A program made the position numbers and the translations under genes. A stretch of 64,000 nt of DNA, taken from assembly GCA_049318625.1 (NCBI GenBank), contig JBMOGA010000002.1, forward strand, positions 62,001 to 126,000, given 5' to 3'. Under the pieces are notes generated by a model that had not been told where the DNA came from, did not search any database, and saw only the letters and a program-made list of their open reading frames with translations. This document shows, piece after piece, positions 1 to 8,827 of the stretch (its first letter is position 1; each line of letters begins with the position of its first letter). The stretch is from JBMOGA01 sp049318625. Lineage in GTDB: Bacteria; Pseudomonadota; Alphaproteobacteria; Rhizobiales; Hyphomicrobiaceae.

Positions 1-747
1 CGCCGCATGCGCGATCAGCTGACCGAGGTCGAACGTCATTTCGGCACCCGCGTCGGGCCGGCCGAAGGGCTTGTTGTTGAGGGTCGACAGCAGCGGAAGG
101 TGCACCTTGCCATCGCGCCACGCGTCGCCGAGTTCGTCCGGCGTCACCGCGACCGGCGAGAACGCCGACGACGGCTTCGACTGCAGGAAACCGAACCCCT
201 TGGCTAGCTCGCCCGGTACGAGATTGCGCAGGCTGACGTCGTCGACCAGCATCAGCAGCCGCACCGCGGCCAGAGCGGTCGCCCGGTCGGCGCCCATCGG
301 CACGTCGTCGACGATCGCCGCGATCTCCGCCTCGAAATCGATGCCCCAGTCCGCGTCGGCCAGCCGGATCGGGTCGCGCGGGCCGAGGAAGGTATCGGAC
401 CCACCCTGGTACATCAGCGGATCGGTCCACAGCGCCGCCGGCATCTCCGCCCCGCGCGCCTGCCGCACCAGCGCGATGTGATTGACGTAGGCGGAACCGT
501 CGATCCACTGGTAGGCGCGTGGCAGCGGGCTCATGGCCTCACGCTCGTGGAACCGCTCGGCCGGAACCGCGCCGTGCTCGAGCCCCTCGGCCAGATCGGC
601 AAGCCGCGGCGCCGCCCGCGCCCAGTCGTCCAGCGCGGCCTGCAGCGTTGGCGCGACCAGTTCGGCCGACGTCGCTCGCGTCAGATCGCGCGAGACGACG
701 ACCAAGCGGCCGTCCCGCGTCCCGTTTTTCAGCGTCGCCAGCTTCAT
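1..747 (-). CDS. Fumarylacetoacetate hydrolase family protein (3' end outside window)
   Basis: The gene begins at an ATG at 747 on the minus strand and stays open for 249 codons to the left edge, so its C-terminus is missing. The N-terminal part opens with MKLATLKNGTRDG, as in the roughly 330-residue bacterial FAH-family enzymes. The FAH core then shows the metal-binding pattern DFEAEIAAIVDD (two Glu spaced by one residue) and a later LVDDVSLRN segment. FAH-family enzymes cleave C-C bonds of acylpyruvates, and fumarylacetoacetase performs the last step of tyrosine/homogentisate breakdown. A homogentisate-dioxygenase-family gene lies 2.3 kb away (1923-3101), which favours that role. It is divergent from the TRAP binding protein at 838. 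Family assignment is firm; exact substrate is inferred. Confidence 0.85.
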   Translation of the reverse strand, partial: MKLATLKNGTRDGRLVVVSRDLTRATSAELVAPTLQAALDDWARAAPRLADLAEGLEHGAVPAERFHEREAMSPLPRAYQWIDGSAYVNHIALVRQARGAEMPAALWTDPLMYQGGSDTFLGPRDPIRLADADWGIDFEAEIAAIVDDVPMGADRATALAAVRLLMLVDDVSLRNLVPGELAKGFGFLQSKPSSAFSPVAVTPDELGDAWRDGKVHLPLLSTLNNKPFGRPDAGAEMTFDLGQLIAHAA

Positions 748-837
748 GATTGCCCTCGTTGAGGTATAATTGAGTGGTGTGCGGTGCGGGCGACGGCCCG
801 CCTCGCGCGCGCGCCGGGAACAGCGGGAGAAAGAGCC

Positions 838-1920
838 ATGAAGCGTCGGGACGTCCTCAAAGCCGCCGCCCTCGGCACCATCGGTGCGACGCTCGCCGCT
901 CCCGCCATCGCCCAGTCGGCACCGGAGATCCGCTGGCGGCTCACGTCCAGCTTTCCCAGGTCCCTCGACACGATTTTCGGCACGGCCTCCACGTTCACCC
1001 AGTATGTCTCCGAGGCCACCGACGGCCGCTTCCAGATCCAGGCCTACGCGGCCGGCGAGCTGGTGCCCGGCCTCCAGGCCCTCGACGCCGTCTCCTCCGG
1101 CTCCATCGACGTCGCCCAGACGCCGACCTACTTCTACATCGGCAAGGATCCGACCCTCGCCTTCGGCACCGGCATCCCGTTCGGTCTCAACGCGCGTCTC
1201 CAGCAAGCGTGGTGGAGCTTCGGCGGTGGCGCGGAGATCGTCAACGACGTGTTGGCGAAATTCAACGTTATCAGCTTCGCGGCCGGCAACTCCGGCTGCC
1301 AGATGGGCGGCTGGTTCCGCAAGGAGATCACGTCCGTCGACGATCTCAAGGGCTTGAAGTTCCGCATCGGCGGCATGGGCGGCCAGGTGCTGGCCAAGCT
1401 CGGCGTGGTGCCCCAGCAGATTGCAGCCGGCGAGGTTTATCCGGCGCTCGAGCGCGGCACCATCGACGCCGCCGAGTTCGTCGGCCCCTACGACGACGAG
1501 CGCCTCGGCCTCTCGCAGGTGGCCAAGTACTATTACTACCCCGGTTGGTGGGAGGGCGGCGCGCTGCTCCACATGTGCGTGAACATTGAGCGCTGGAACA
1601 GCCTGCCGAAGCCCTATCAGGCGATCTTCCGTCAGGCCTGCGATGCGGCCGGCATGTGGATGCTGTCCAAGTACGACACCGTCAACGCGCCGGCGCTGAA
1701 GCGCGTCGTCGCCAAGGGCGCGGTCTTGAAGCCGTTCCCGCTGCCGGTGATGGACGCCTCCTGGCAGGCGGCCAACGCCTACTATGCGGAACTCGCGGCC
1801 AAGAATCCGAACTTCAAGAAGGCGCTCGATTCGCTGACCGCCTTCCGCGGCGAGCAATACCTGTGGTGGCAGGCCGGCGAGCTCGCCTTCGACACCTACA
1901 TGGCGAGCCGTACTCGCTGA
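838..1920 (+). CDS. TRAP transporter substrate-binding protein, DctP family
   Basis: This is a 360-residue periplasmic solute-binding protein of the TRAP DctP family. The chosen ATG at 838 follows GGGAGAAAG and gives a Tat-like leader, MKRRDVLKAAALGTIGATL, ending near AIAQ; an in-frame start at 784 would bury this leader. The mature part has the DctP fold landmarks: GELVPGLQALDAVSSGSIDVAQ near residue 80, a WFRKEITSVDDLKGLKFRI segment with the family Arg that binds a carboxylate, and GGMGGQVLAKLG. DctP proteins capture organic acids for a DctQM permease, but no DctQ or DctM gene is nearby, so it is an orphan binding subunit here. Its neighbours suggest an aromatic or keto-acid ligand, which is inference. 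Confidence 0.9.
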   Translation: MKRRDVLKAAALGTIGATLAAPAIAQSAPEIRWRLTSSFPRSLDTIFGTASTFTQYVSEATDGRFQIQAYAAGELVPGLQALDAVSSGSIDVAQTPTYFYIGKDPTLAFGTGIPFGLNARLQQAWWSFGGGAEIVNDVLAKFNVISFAAGNSGCQMGGWFRKEITSVDDLKGLKFRIGGMGGQVLAKLGVVPQQIAAGEVYPALERGTIDAAEFVGPYDDERLGLSQVAKYYYYPGWWEGGALLHMCVNIERWNSLPKPYQAIFRQACDAAGMWMLSKYDTVNAPALKRVVAKGAVLKPFPLPVMDASWQAANAYYAELAAKNPNFKKALDSLTAFRGEQYLWWQAGELAFDTYMASRTR

Positions 1921-1922
1921 TC

Positions 1923-3101
1923 CTAGTCCGCCGCCTTCGGCCCCGGCACCTTGGGCGCGACCTGTTTTTCCGCGGTCCGCCAACTGTCCGCATAGGGCTT
2001 GAACTCGGTCGCCGTCGCCCCCTCGCCCATCTCCAGCGCGTCGCGCGTATCGAGCATCACGGCGTACTCTTCGGTGTGCGTCGCCGGCATCTCGTACATC
2101 CGCTTCAGTGCCTTCGGATGCGGCCCGTGCGTGAAGCCGCACGGGTGCCACGTGATCATGCCGGGATGGATGTTGTCCCGGCTCATGAAGTTGCCCTCGT
2201 GGTAGAAGATCACCTCGTCGTAGTCGTCGTTGTTGTGGAAGAACGGCACCTTCAGCGCCGCCGGGTCGGTCTCGAACGGGCGCGGCACGAACGTGCAGAT
2301 GACGAACCGGTTGCCGACCCACGTCGTGTGCGCCGACGGCGGCAGGTGGTAGCGGTGGGAACTCAGCGGGCGGATGTCCTTGACGTTCAGCCGCACCACG
2401 GACAGGTCGCCGTGCCAGCCGATCGCGTCCAGCGGGTTGAACGGATAAACGACCGTCGACACCTCGCCACGCCGGCGGATGTGCACCTGGGTCTCCGTCT
2501 CGCCCCACTGCGCCTTGAAGGCATCGTCGATCTTCGGGGTGTCGAGGATCGCCTCGTCGAACAGCGCGTGGCGCCCGACCATGCCGCGCTCCGGCGTGCG
2601 GATCGTGCCGTTGGTGCACTCGAACATCAGCAGGTCGATCGGGCTGGTCGCCGTGATCCGCCACATCGTCGAGCGCGGCAGCACGAGGTAGTCGCCCTTG
2701 CGGATCTCGATGTGGCCGTAGTCGCAGTAGAAATGCCCGGCGCCCTTGTGCACGAACAGCAGTTCGTCGCCGTCGCCGTTGCGCGCCAAATGGTCCATGG
2801 CGCCGGCGAGATGCCACATCCGCATCTTGACGTGGGCATTGTGCAGAACGAGCGGCGCGTCCCAGACGGTGCCATCGGGCTTGAAGTCGAGTTTGGCGAG
2901 ATCGAAGGCGCGCGGGCGCAGCGGTCCGGTCCACGAGGTCCAGCCCGTCGGCGGGTGGCGGTGATACATCATCGTGGCGGGGCCGAAGAAGCCTTCCTTG
3001 CCGAGTTCGCGCTCGAACGTGCCGTCGGGCAGGTCGGCGTGCGCCTGACGCGAGGCTTCGCCTTCGACGCGGGGGAAGGAGATGTAATTCGAGCTGGCCA
3101 T
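1923..3101 (-). CDS. hmgA: Homogentisate 1,2-dioxygenase family protein
   Basis: The 392-residue product belongs to the cupin-type homogentisate dioxygenase family, which opens the aromatic ring of homogentisate to maleylacetoacetate using Fe(II) and O2. It begins MASSNYISFPRVEG at 3101; the open frame extends to 3341, but that extension is Arg/Ala-rich and unlike the family. Visible landmarks are HRYHLPPSAHTTW, the FHNNDDYDEVIFYHEGNF segment carrying the Glu ligand, and WHPCGFTHGPHP with the ligand His residues. It is shorter than the roughly 430-residue classic enzymes and matches the compact bacterial subfamily, so a related ring-cleavage substrate remains possible. The stop lies 2 nt from the end of the convergent TRAP gene. 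Confidence 0.8.
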   Translation of the reverse strand: MASSNYISFPRVEGEASRQAHADLPDGTFERELGKEGFFGPATMMYHRHPPTGWTSWTGPLRPRAFDLAKLDFKPDGTVWDAPLVLHNAHVKMRMWHLAGAMDHLARNGDGDELLFVHKGAGHFYCDYGHIEIRKGDYLVLPRSTMWRITATSPIDLLMFECTNGTIRTPERGMVGRHALFDEAILDTPKIDDAFKAQWGETETQVHIRRRGEVSTVVYPFNPLDAIGWHGDLSVVRLNVKDIRPLSSHRYHLPPSAHTTWVGNRFVICTFVPRPFETDPAALKVPFFHNNDDYDEVIFYHEGNFMSRDNIHPGMITWHPCGFTHGPHPKALKRMYEMPATHTEEYAVMLDTRDALEMGEGATATEFKPYADSWRTAEKQVAPKVPGPKAAD

Positions 3102-3222
3102 GGTGTTCCTCGCCGGATGGCGGCGCAGCGCCGTCTCGGAGGACGCCCGGCCGCAGGATGGTGCCGGGCCGGTTTTAGCATGGAACGATCCGGCCCGCGC
3201 CACGCTCGCGCTGAGGGCCCCC

Positions 3223-4197
3223 TCAGCCACCGCCGATGTTGAACACCCGGGTCGGGCGCAACTCGCCCCGGTCGGCCTCGCCGAGCGCCACGATCTGGCC
3301 CTTGCAGGTCGCGAAGAACGGCCCGGAAAGCACCGGCGCATCGCGCCCGCGCATCAGCACGGGCTGCCCGCGTTTGAGCCGCGCCGCATCGCCCGAATTG
3401 ACGTTGACGTTGAGCAGGTTCTCCAGAACCGACTCGACCGGCAAAAGCAGGCCGTGCAGGGTCGCGTCCGAGCCGGGCAGCGCCGCCGCGTCCACGCCGT
3501 CGGCCGCGCCATCACCCTGGGCCTCCGCCGCGCCGGCCTCGAGTTCGGCCTTGGTGACGGCTTCGTCCTCCGAGAATGGCCCGACCTGCGTGCGCCGGAG
3601 CGCGATGACGTGACCGTAGCAGCCGAGCCGCCGGCCCATGTCACGGGCCAGCGCCCGTACATAAGTGCCCTTGCCGCACTCCGCCTCGAACACCGTGGTC
3701 TCGCTGTCGGGCATATCGACGATGCGCAGATCCTCGATCACCACCGTGCGGGCTTCCAGCGCCACTGTCTCGCCGTCGCGCGCCAGATCATAAGCCCGCT
3801 CGCCGTCGATCTTGATCGCCGAGAACTGCGGCGGCACCTGCTGGATCTCGCCCATGAACGACGGCAGCAGCGCCTCGATCTCGTCCATCCGTGGCCGCTG
3901 CTCGCTGGTCTCGGTGATCGAGCCCTCGGCGTCGTCGGTGTTGGTTTCGGAGCCCCAGCGGACGGTGAAGCGGTAGGCCTTCTCGCCGTCGACCGCGAAC
4001 GAGACGGTCTTCGTCGCCTCGCCGAGCGCGATCGGCAGGATACCGGTGGCCAGCGGGTCGAGCGTACCGGCATGGCCGGCCTTCTGCGCGTCGTAGAGCC
4101 GCTTCACCAGGCCGACGGCCTGCGTCGACGTCATGCCGAGCGGCTTGTCGAGGATGACCCAGCCGTGAATCGGTCGGCCCTTCTTGCGGCGTGCCAT
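3223..4197 (-). CDS. truB: tRNA pseudouridine(55) synthase TruB
   Basis: TruB converts U55 in the T-loop of tRNAs to pseudouridine. The 324-residue protein starts MARRKKGRPIHGWVILDKP and carries the catalytic motif GHAGTLDPLATG, with the catalytic Asp at residue 47, followed by GILPIALGEATK. An Ala/Gly-rich insert (around residues 215-240, 3480-3545) makes it slightly longer than the E. coli protein. It lies 54 nt downstream of rbfA on the same strand, the standard order. The usual next genes rpsO and pnp do not follow; only 121 bp separate its stop from the dioxygenase gene. Confidence 0.97.
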   Translation of the reverse strand: MARRKKGRPIHGWVILDKPLGMTSTQAVGLVKRLYDAQKAGHAGTLDPLATGILPIALGEATKTVSFAVDGEKAYRFTVRWGSETNTDDAEGSITETSEQRPRMDEIEALLPSFMGEIQQVPPQFSAIKIDGERAYDLARDGETVALEARTVVIEDLRIVDMPDSETTVFEAECGKGTYVRALARDMGRRLGCYGHVIALRRTQVGPFSEDEAVTKAELEAGAAEAQGDGAADGVDAAALPGSDATLHGLLLPVESVLENLLNVNVNSGDAARLKRGQPVLMRGRDAPVLSGPFFATCKGQIVALGEADRGELRPTRVFNIGGG

Positions 4198-4251
4198 GGG
4201 CGGTCCTCGGTGGAATGAGTAAAAGGTCGGTCGGGGGCGCGGCGGCGGACG

Positions 4252-4701
4252 TCAGGTCCCGCTGTCGTCCGGCTCGGTCTCGCCGTCGTCTTTGCGGGTG
4301 TCGCGACGCACCACCGGGCTGTCCAGCAGCCGGTCGATGCGGGTCGCCTCCTCGAACGACTCGTCCTCGCGGAACCGGACATCGGGCGCGAAGCGCAGGT
4401 TCACGGTATGGGCGATCTCGCCCCGGATGAACCGCTTGTGGCGATCCAGCGCGGCGATCACCGGAGCGACGTCGGCGCCGCCGAGCGGCATCACGTAGAC
4501 GGTGGCCAGCTTCAGGTCCGGCGACATCCGGACTTCCGGAATGGTGATCACGTGGGCGGCCAGCACGTCGTCGTGGATCTCGCCCCGGGTCAGCATCTCG
4601 GCCAGCTTGTGGCGGACCAGCTCGCCGACGCGGAGTTGGCGCTGCGAGGGGCCGGCGCCGGTGCGGGCCCCGCCTGAAGACTTCGGCGTGTGTCGTGGCA
4701 T
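4252..4701 (-). CDS. rbfA: 30S ribosome-binding factor RbfA
   Basis: RbfA binds the 30S subunit and assists late maturation of 16S rRNA, and is important for cold adaptation. The 149-residue product starts MPRHTPKSSGGARTGAGPSQ at 4701, the usual basic tail before the KH-like domain. The core is recognisable: RQLRVGELVRHKLAEMLTRG, VRMSPDLKLATVYVMPL and TVNLRFAPDVRFREDES. The C-terminal tail is acidic. It is co-oriented with truB. The typical upstream partners nusA and infB are absent; a divergent ThDP-enzyme gene begins about 210 bp away. Confidence 0.96.
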   Translation of the reverse strand: MPRHTPKSSGGARTGAGPSQRQLRVGELVRHKLAEMLTRGEIHDDVLAAHVITIPEVRMSPDLKLATVYVMPLGGADVAPVIAALDRHKRFIRGEIAHTVNLRFAPDVRFREDESFEEATRIDRLLDSPVVRRDTRKDDGETEPDDSGT

Positions 4702-4909
4702 CTGATTTTTCCTGCGGCCGGGGTCGAACCGGTCGCAGCCTCGCAATGATGGAAGGCGCCCTCTATAGGTCCCCGCTTGCGCCCCGTAAAGGCCGCCGTC
4801 CGGCCCGACGCATACCTGCCGCCGGACGCCGATGCTTGAACGCCATCGCCATCTGCGGTTCAAGTCGATGGCCCAAACGAAAAAACTCGATCCGAGGACG
4901 CGCGCCCGC

Positions 4910-6661
4910 ATGTCGACACAACCGAGCTCCAATTCGACCCGCACCCTGACCGGCGGCCAGGCGCTCGCCGAAATGCTGAAGCTGGCCGGTGCCGGGCCCA
5001 TGTTCGGCATGGGAGGCTTTCAGCTGTTGGCGTTCTACGAGGCCTGCCGCGCGCTCGGCCTCAAGCATGCGCTGATCAACGACGAGCGCTGCGGCGCCTT
5101 CGCCGCCGACGCCTATGCCAAAGTCACCAACCGGCCGGGTATCGCCGACGGCACGCTGGGCCCGGGCGCGACCAACCTGGTGACCGGCCTGATCGAGAGC
5201 CTGAACGCCGGCATCCCGATGATCGCGATCACCGGCGACGCCAACCGCGAGCACGCCTGGAAGAACATGACCCAGGAAGCCCGGCAGCTCGAGATCCTGC
5301 GCCCGGCGGTCAAGGAGATCATCCGCGTCGAGGTCACCAAGCGCATCCCCGAGCACGTCCGCCGCGCCTTCGCGGTGGCGACCAGCGGCCGGCCCGGCCC
5401 GGTGCTGATCGACGTGCCGGAGGACATTGCGCACGGTGAGTACAACTTCGAAGCCGCGGACTTCTGGATCGACCCGGCCACGACCCGCGCCCAGGCCCGC
5501 CGCGCGCGGCCCGACCCGGCCGATCTCGCCCGCGCCACTGCGCTGATCGCCAAGGCCGAGCGGCCGCTGCTGCTCGCCGGCGGCGGTATCCACATCTCGG
5601 AGGCCTACGGCGCGCTGCTCGCCCTGGCCGAGAGCCAGGGCATCCCGGTCGCACACACCATGTCCGGCAAGGGCGCAGTGGCCTGCACGCACCCCCTGTC
5701 TGCCGGACTGTTCGGCCGTTATGACCGCATCGCCAACGGCATGATCGCCGAGAGCGACTGCCTGATCGTGGTCGGCTGCAAGCTCGGCGAGATCGCCACC
5801 AAGCGGTTCCAGCTCATTCCCCCCGGCAAGCCACTGGTCCACATCGAGATCGACCCGACGGAGATCGGCCGCACCACGCGCACCGAGGTCGGCCTCGTGG
5901 GAGATGCCCGCCTCGCCCTCGAGGATCTGGCCGCCGCCCTCGGCGACGGCCGTGCCGCCGTGCAGCGCCGGGCCGGCTGGCTCGCCGAGGTGCCGAAGCG
6001 CATGGCGGCCTGGAAGGAGAGCGCCCGCGACCGGCTGGAGGCGACCGAGAGCCCCATCAACGTCGGCCGCCTGATGGGCGAGCTGAACAAGATCATGCCG
6101 GCCGATGGCATCGTCGTCGCCGACGGCGGCTTCGCCGCCCACTGGGGCGGCCTGATGTTCGACACCAAGGCAGCCGGCCGCCACTTCCTGCCCGACCGCG
6201 GCTTCGCCTCCATCGGCTACGGCGTACCGGGCGGCATCGGTGCCCAGATCGGCGCCGGGCCGACACGCCGCGTCGTGTCGTTGACGGGCGACGGCGGCTT
6301 CAACATGAGTCTCGGCGAACTCGAGACCGCCCGCCGGCTCGGCGCCAACTTCGTGGTTGTCGTCTTCAACAACGCCGCATCGGGATACGTGAAGGCGCTC
6401 CAGCACGCGGTCTACGGCCCCGGCAGCTATCAGTCGTCGGATCTCGTCGAACTCGACTACGCCAACATCGCCAAGGGATTCGGCTGCCTCGGCATCCGCG
6501 TGACCGACCCCGAGATGCTGTCGGCGGCGCTGGCCGAGGGCCTCGCCAATACGTCGACGCCGACCGTGCTCGACGTCGTCGTCACCCGCGACCCGTCGCG
6601 CATGCTGCCGGCCGCCGACAACCGTACACTGAAAGTACAGAAGGGCGATCGCCCCGTCTGA
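4910..6661 (+). CDS. Thiamine pyrophosphate-dependent enzyme, acetolactate synthase-like
   Basis: This 583-residue enzyme has the three-domain layout of the IlvB/POX family of ThDP enzymes. The N-terminal PYR domain has the catalytic glutamate at about residue 59 (NDERCGAF), and GPGATNLVTGLIES follows. The central domain has the LLLAGGGI segment, and the PP domain shows the Mg-ThDP motif GDGGFNMS (Gly at residue 460) closed by FNN. ATG 4910 follows GAGG; an in-frame ATG at 4868 would add 14 residues and cannot be excluded. The next gene, an acyl-CoA dehydrogenase, starts 48 nt downstream, so both probably act in one catabolic route with a 2-keto-acid or acyl-CoA intermediate. There is no adjacent IlvN regulatory subunit, so true acetolactate synthase is unlikely. 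Confidence 0.88.
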   Translation: MSTQPSSNSTRTLTGGQALAEMLKLAGAGPMFGMGGFQLLAFYEACRALGLKHALINDERCGAFAADAYAKVTNRPGIADGTLGPGATNLVTGLIESLNAGIPMIAITGDANREHAWKNMTQEARQLEILRPAVKEIIRVEVTKRIPEHVRRAFAVATSGRPGPVLIDVPEDIAHGEYNFEAADFWIDPATTRAQARRARPDPADLARATALIAKAERPLLLAGGGIHISEAYGALLALAESQGIPVAHTMSGKGAVACTHPLSAGLFGRYDRIANGMIAESDCLIVVGCKLGEIATKRFQLIPPGKPLVHIEIDPTEIGRTTRTEVGLVGDARLALEDLAAALGDGRAAVQRRAGWLAEVPKRMAAWKESARDRLEATESPINVGRLMGELNKIMPADGIVVADGGFAAHWGGLMFDTKAAGRHFLPDRGFASIGYGVPGGIGAQIGAGPTRRVVSLTGDGGFNMSLGELETARRLGANFVVVVFNNAASGYVKALQHAVYGPGSYQSSDLVELDYANIAKGFGCLGIRVTDPEMLSAALAEGLANTSTPTVLDVVVTRDPSRMLPAADNRTLKVQKGDRPV

Positions 6662-6709
6662 CGCCGCGAGCGCCGCGACCCCGCCCCGAGACCACGCCTG
6701 GAACACCCC

Positions 6710-7888
6710 ATGACCGCCTCCCTCTCGATGCCCCTCGATCCGCAGTGGACGGAGATCCGCGAGGGCGTGACCAAGGTCTGCGACGGCTACCCCAACGCCT
6801 ACTGGTCGAAACTGGATCGCGACAGCGCCTATCCGACGGAGTTCGTCACCGCGCTGACCGAGGCGGGCTATCTCGGCGCCCTCGTTCCGGAGGACTATGG
6901 CGGCGCCGGCCTGCCGCTCTCGGCCGCATGCGCGATTCTCGAGACCATCCATGCGACCGGCTGTAATGCCGCCGCCTGCCATGCCCAGATGTACACGATG
7001 GGGACGGTGCTCAAGCACGGGTCGGAGGCGCAGAAGCAGCGCTATCTGCCGGGCATCGCCTCGGGTGCGCTGCGCCTGCAGGCCTTCGGCGTCACCGAGC
7101 CGACCACCGGCTCCGACACCACCCAGCTCAAGACCCGCGCCGAGAAGAAGGGCAACGACCGCTACATCGTCAACGGACAGAAAGTCTGGACCAGCCGCGC
7201 CATGCAGTCCGATCTCATGCTGCTGCTGGCGCGCACCACCCCGGCCGATCAGGTCAAGAAGCGCTCCGACGGGTTGTCGGTGTTCCTGGTCGACCTGCGC
7301 GAGGCGCGCGGCAAGGGGCTCGAGCTGCGCAAGATCGATGCCATGATCAACCACAACACCTGCGAGGTGTTCATCGACAATCTCGAGGTGCCGGCCGAGA
7401 ATCTGATCGGCGAGGAAGGCAAGGGCTTCCGCTACATCGTCGATTCGATGAATGCGGAGCGCATTCTCATCGCGTCGGAGTGCCTGGGCGACGGCCGCTA
7501 CTTCATCCGCCGGGCCAGCGATTATGCCCGCGAGCGCGTCGTTTTCGGCCGGCCGATCGGCCAGAACCAGGGCATCCAGTTCCCGCTCGCCAAGGCCTAT
7601 GCCGAGCTGGCGGCCGCCGAGTTGATGGTCGGCAAGGCGGCGGCAATGTTCGAGGCGGGCCAGCCCTGCGGCACCGAGGCCAACATGGCCAAGATGCTGG
7701 CGGCCGATGCGGCCTGGAACGCGGCGGAGGCGTGCCTCGCCACGTTCGGCGGCTTCGGGTTCGCGTCCGAGTACGGCATCGAGCGCAAGTGGCGCGAGAC
7801 GCGGCTCTACCGCACGGCGCCGATCTCGACCAACATGATCCTGGCGTTCCTGGCCCAGCACGTACTGGGCCTGCCGCGGAGCTATTGA
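6710..7888 (+). CDS. Acyl-CoA dehydrogenase
   Basis: This is a 392-residue flavoprotein of the acyl-CoA dehydrogenase family, which introduces a 2,3-double bond into an acyl-CoA with FAD. The signature FGVTEPTTGSDT lies near residue 127, and KVWTSRAMQSD forms part of the FAD site. The usual catalytic Glu of the C-terminal YEGT motif is not present (here LYRTAPIST). A Glu at residue 250 in MNAERILIA occupies the helix-G place used by isovaleryl- and long-chain dehydrogenases, so that is the likely base (inference). It lies 48 nt after the ThDP enzyme and is probably co-transcribed. Substrate is unknown. Confidence 0.93.
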   Translation: MTASLSMPLDPQWTEIREGVTKVCDGYPNAYWSKLDRDSAYPTEFVTALTEAGYLGALVPEDYGGAGLPLSAACAILETIHATGCNAAACHAQMYTMGTVLKHGSEAQKQRYLPGIASGALRLQAFGVTEPTTGSDTTQLKTRAEKKGNDRYIVNGQKVWTSRAMQSDLMLLLARTTPADQVKKRSDGLSVFLVDLREARGKGLELRKIDAMINHNTCEVFIDNLEVPAENLIGEEGKGFRYIVDSMNAERILIASECLGDGRYFIRRASDYARERVVFGRPIGQNQGIQFPLAKAYAELAAAELMVGKAAAMFEAGQPCGTEANMAKMLAADAAWNAAEACLATFGGFGFASEYGIERKWRETRLYRTAPISTNMILAFLAQHVLGLPRSY

Positions 7889-7901
7889 CCGCCGGGGCCG
7901 C

Positions 7902-8666
7902 TCAGCGCGCGATCAGCTCGAACGCCAACCGATCCCGCTTGAACGTTCGCGCCTTGCAGCCGGCACCGAGCACCGGCGCGTCGCCTTCGAGCACCACTTG
8001 GCGCTCGTCGCCGGACACGCGCCCGGACACGGCATAGGGCACCCGCCCGCACGTCGCGCTGAAGATGTAGGCGGTGCCGACGTAGCGCGCGCCGTCGCGG
8101 CGCCCTTCGAACACCACGTCACCGGGGCGAGCACCGGCCTCGGCCATCCCGCGCCTGGGAACCTCGTAGCGGAAGCGGCGCACCGCGCCCTCGGCCTCGA
8201 GGCGCATCACCGAGCCGTTGTGGTTCCACACCACCGCGCCGCCGCGGGCGGCCGTTGGTGCACTCTTGCCGCCGGCTTTGAAGTCGCGGGTCACCACCTC
8301 GCGCTCGCACTTGTAGGCAGCGGGGAGCCCGTCGGCGGCCAGCTCGCACAGCGCGTCGACCTCGATCGGCTGGCCCTTTTCGCGAAACCGGATCTTGAGC
8401 ACGTAGGTCTTGCCCTCGAACTCGTATTTCTGGCCCCTGGCGATACAATAGCCCTTGCGCTGCGAGAGCACCGTCTCGCCGAGCGTCTCGAACGGGATCT
8501 CCTTGCGCGCGGTATCGCTACTGGCGACCAGCGTGCCGTCGTTGATCTCGTATTGGCCGTCGGCCGTCCGGCACTCGTGGAAGTAGTCGCCCGCCACCCC
8601 GGCGGTCGTGCTGGCGACCAAGACCAGCGCTGCTACGGCGAGCCGCCCCAGAGTCAAACCCGTCAT
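7902..8666 (-). CDS. Conserved secreted protein of unknown function
   Basis: The 254-residue product starts at an ATG preceded by GGAGG about 9 nt upstream, which gives the signal peptide MTGLTLGRLAVAALVLVAST with likely cleavage after GVAG. The mature protein contains scattered cysteines (HECRTADG, GYCIARG, LCELAADG, YKCERE, SATCGR, GAGCKA) that could form disulfides in the periplasm. A region around residues 150-190 (VVWNHNGSVMRLEAEG) resembles small beta-barrel secreted proteins of this order. I do not recognise a catalytic motif. It converges with the acyl-CoA dehydrogenase (13-nt gap) and diverges from the reductase gene at 8828. Function unknown. Confidence 0.75.
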   Translation of the reverse strand: MTGLTLGRLAVAALVLVASTTAGVAGDYFHECRTADGQYEINDGTLVASSDTARKEIPFETLGETVLSQRKGYCIARGQKYEFEGKTYVLKIRFREKGQPIEVDALCELAADGLPAAYKCEREVVTRDFKAGGKSAPTAARGGAVVWNHNGSVMRLEAEGAVRRFRYEVPRRGMAEAGARPGDVVFEGRRDGARYVGTAYIFSATCGRVPYAVSGRVSGDERQVVLEGDAPVLGAGCKARTFKRDRLAFELIAR

Positions 8667-8827
8667 CCCGTAGTCCTCCGCATGCCCTGCAGCTTCCATC
8701 AACCGGCCGGTGGCGGCCGTCAACAGAAGACGTCGCCGTATGGCTGCTATTCCGGTTCGCAGGCATCGCCACGTTGACCGCAGGCCGCTGCCCCGTCCAG
8801 TGTGACGGCCGTCAGGGAGGAAACATC

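Noticed and set aside
4763..7861. 1032-codon open frame on the minus strand opposite the ThDP and dehydrogenase genes
   Set aside because: It mirrors two well-supported genes, its product is Ala/Gly/Arg/His-rich without any domain, and high-GC codon bias keeps the antisense frame open.
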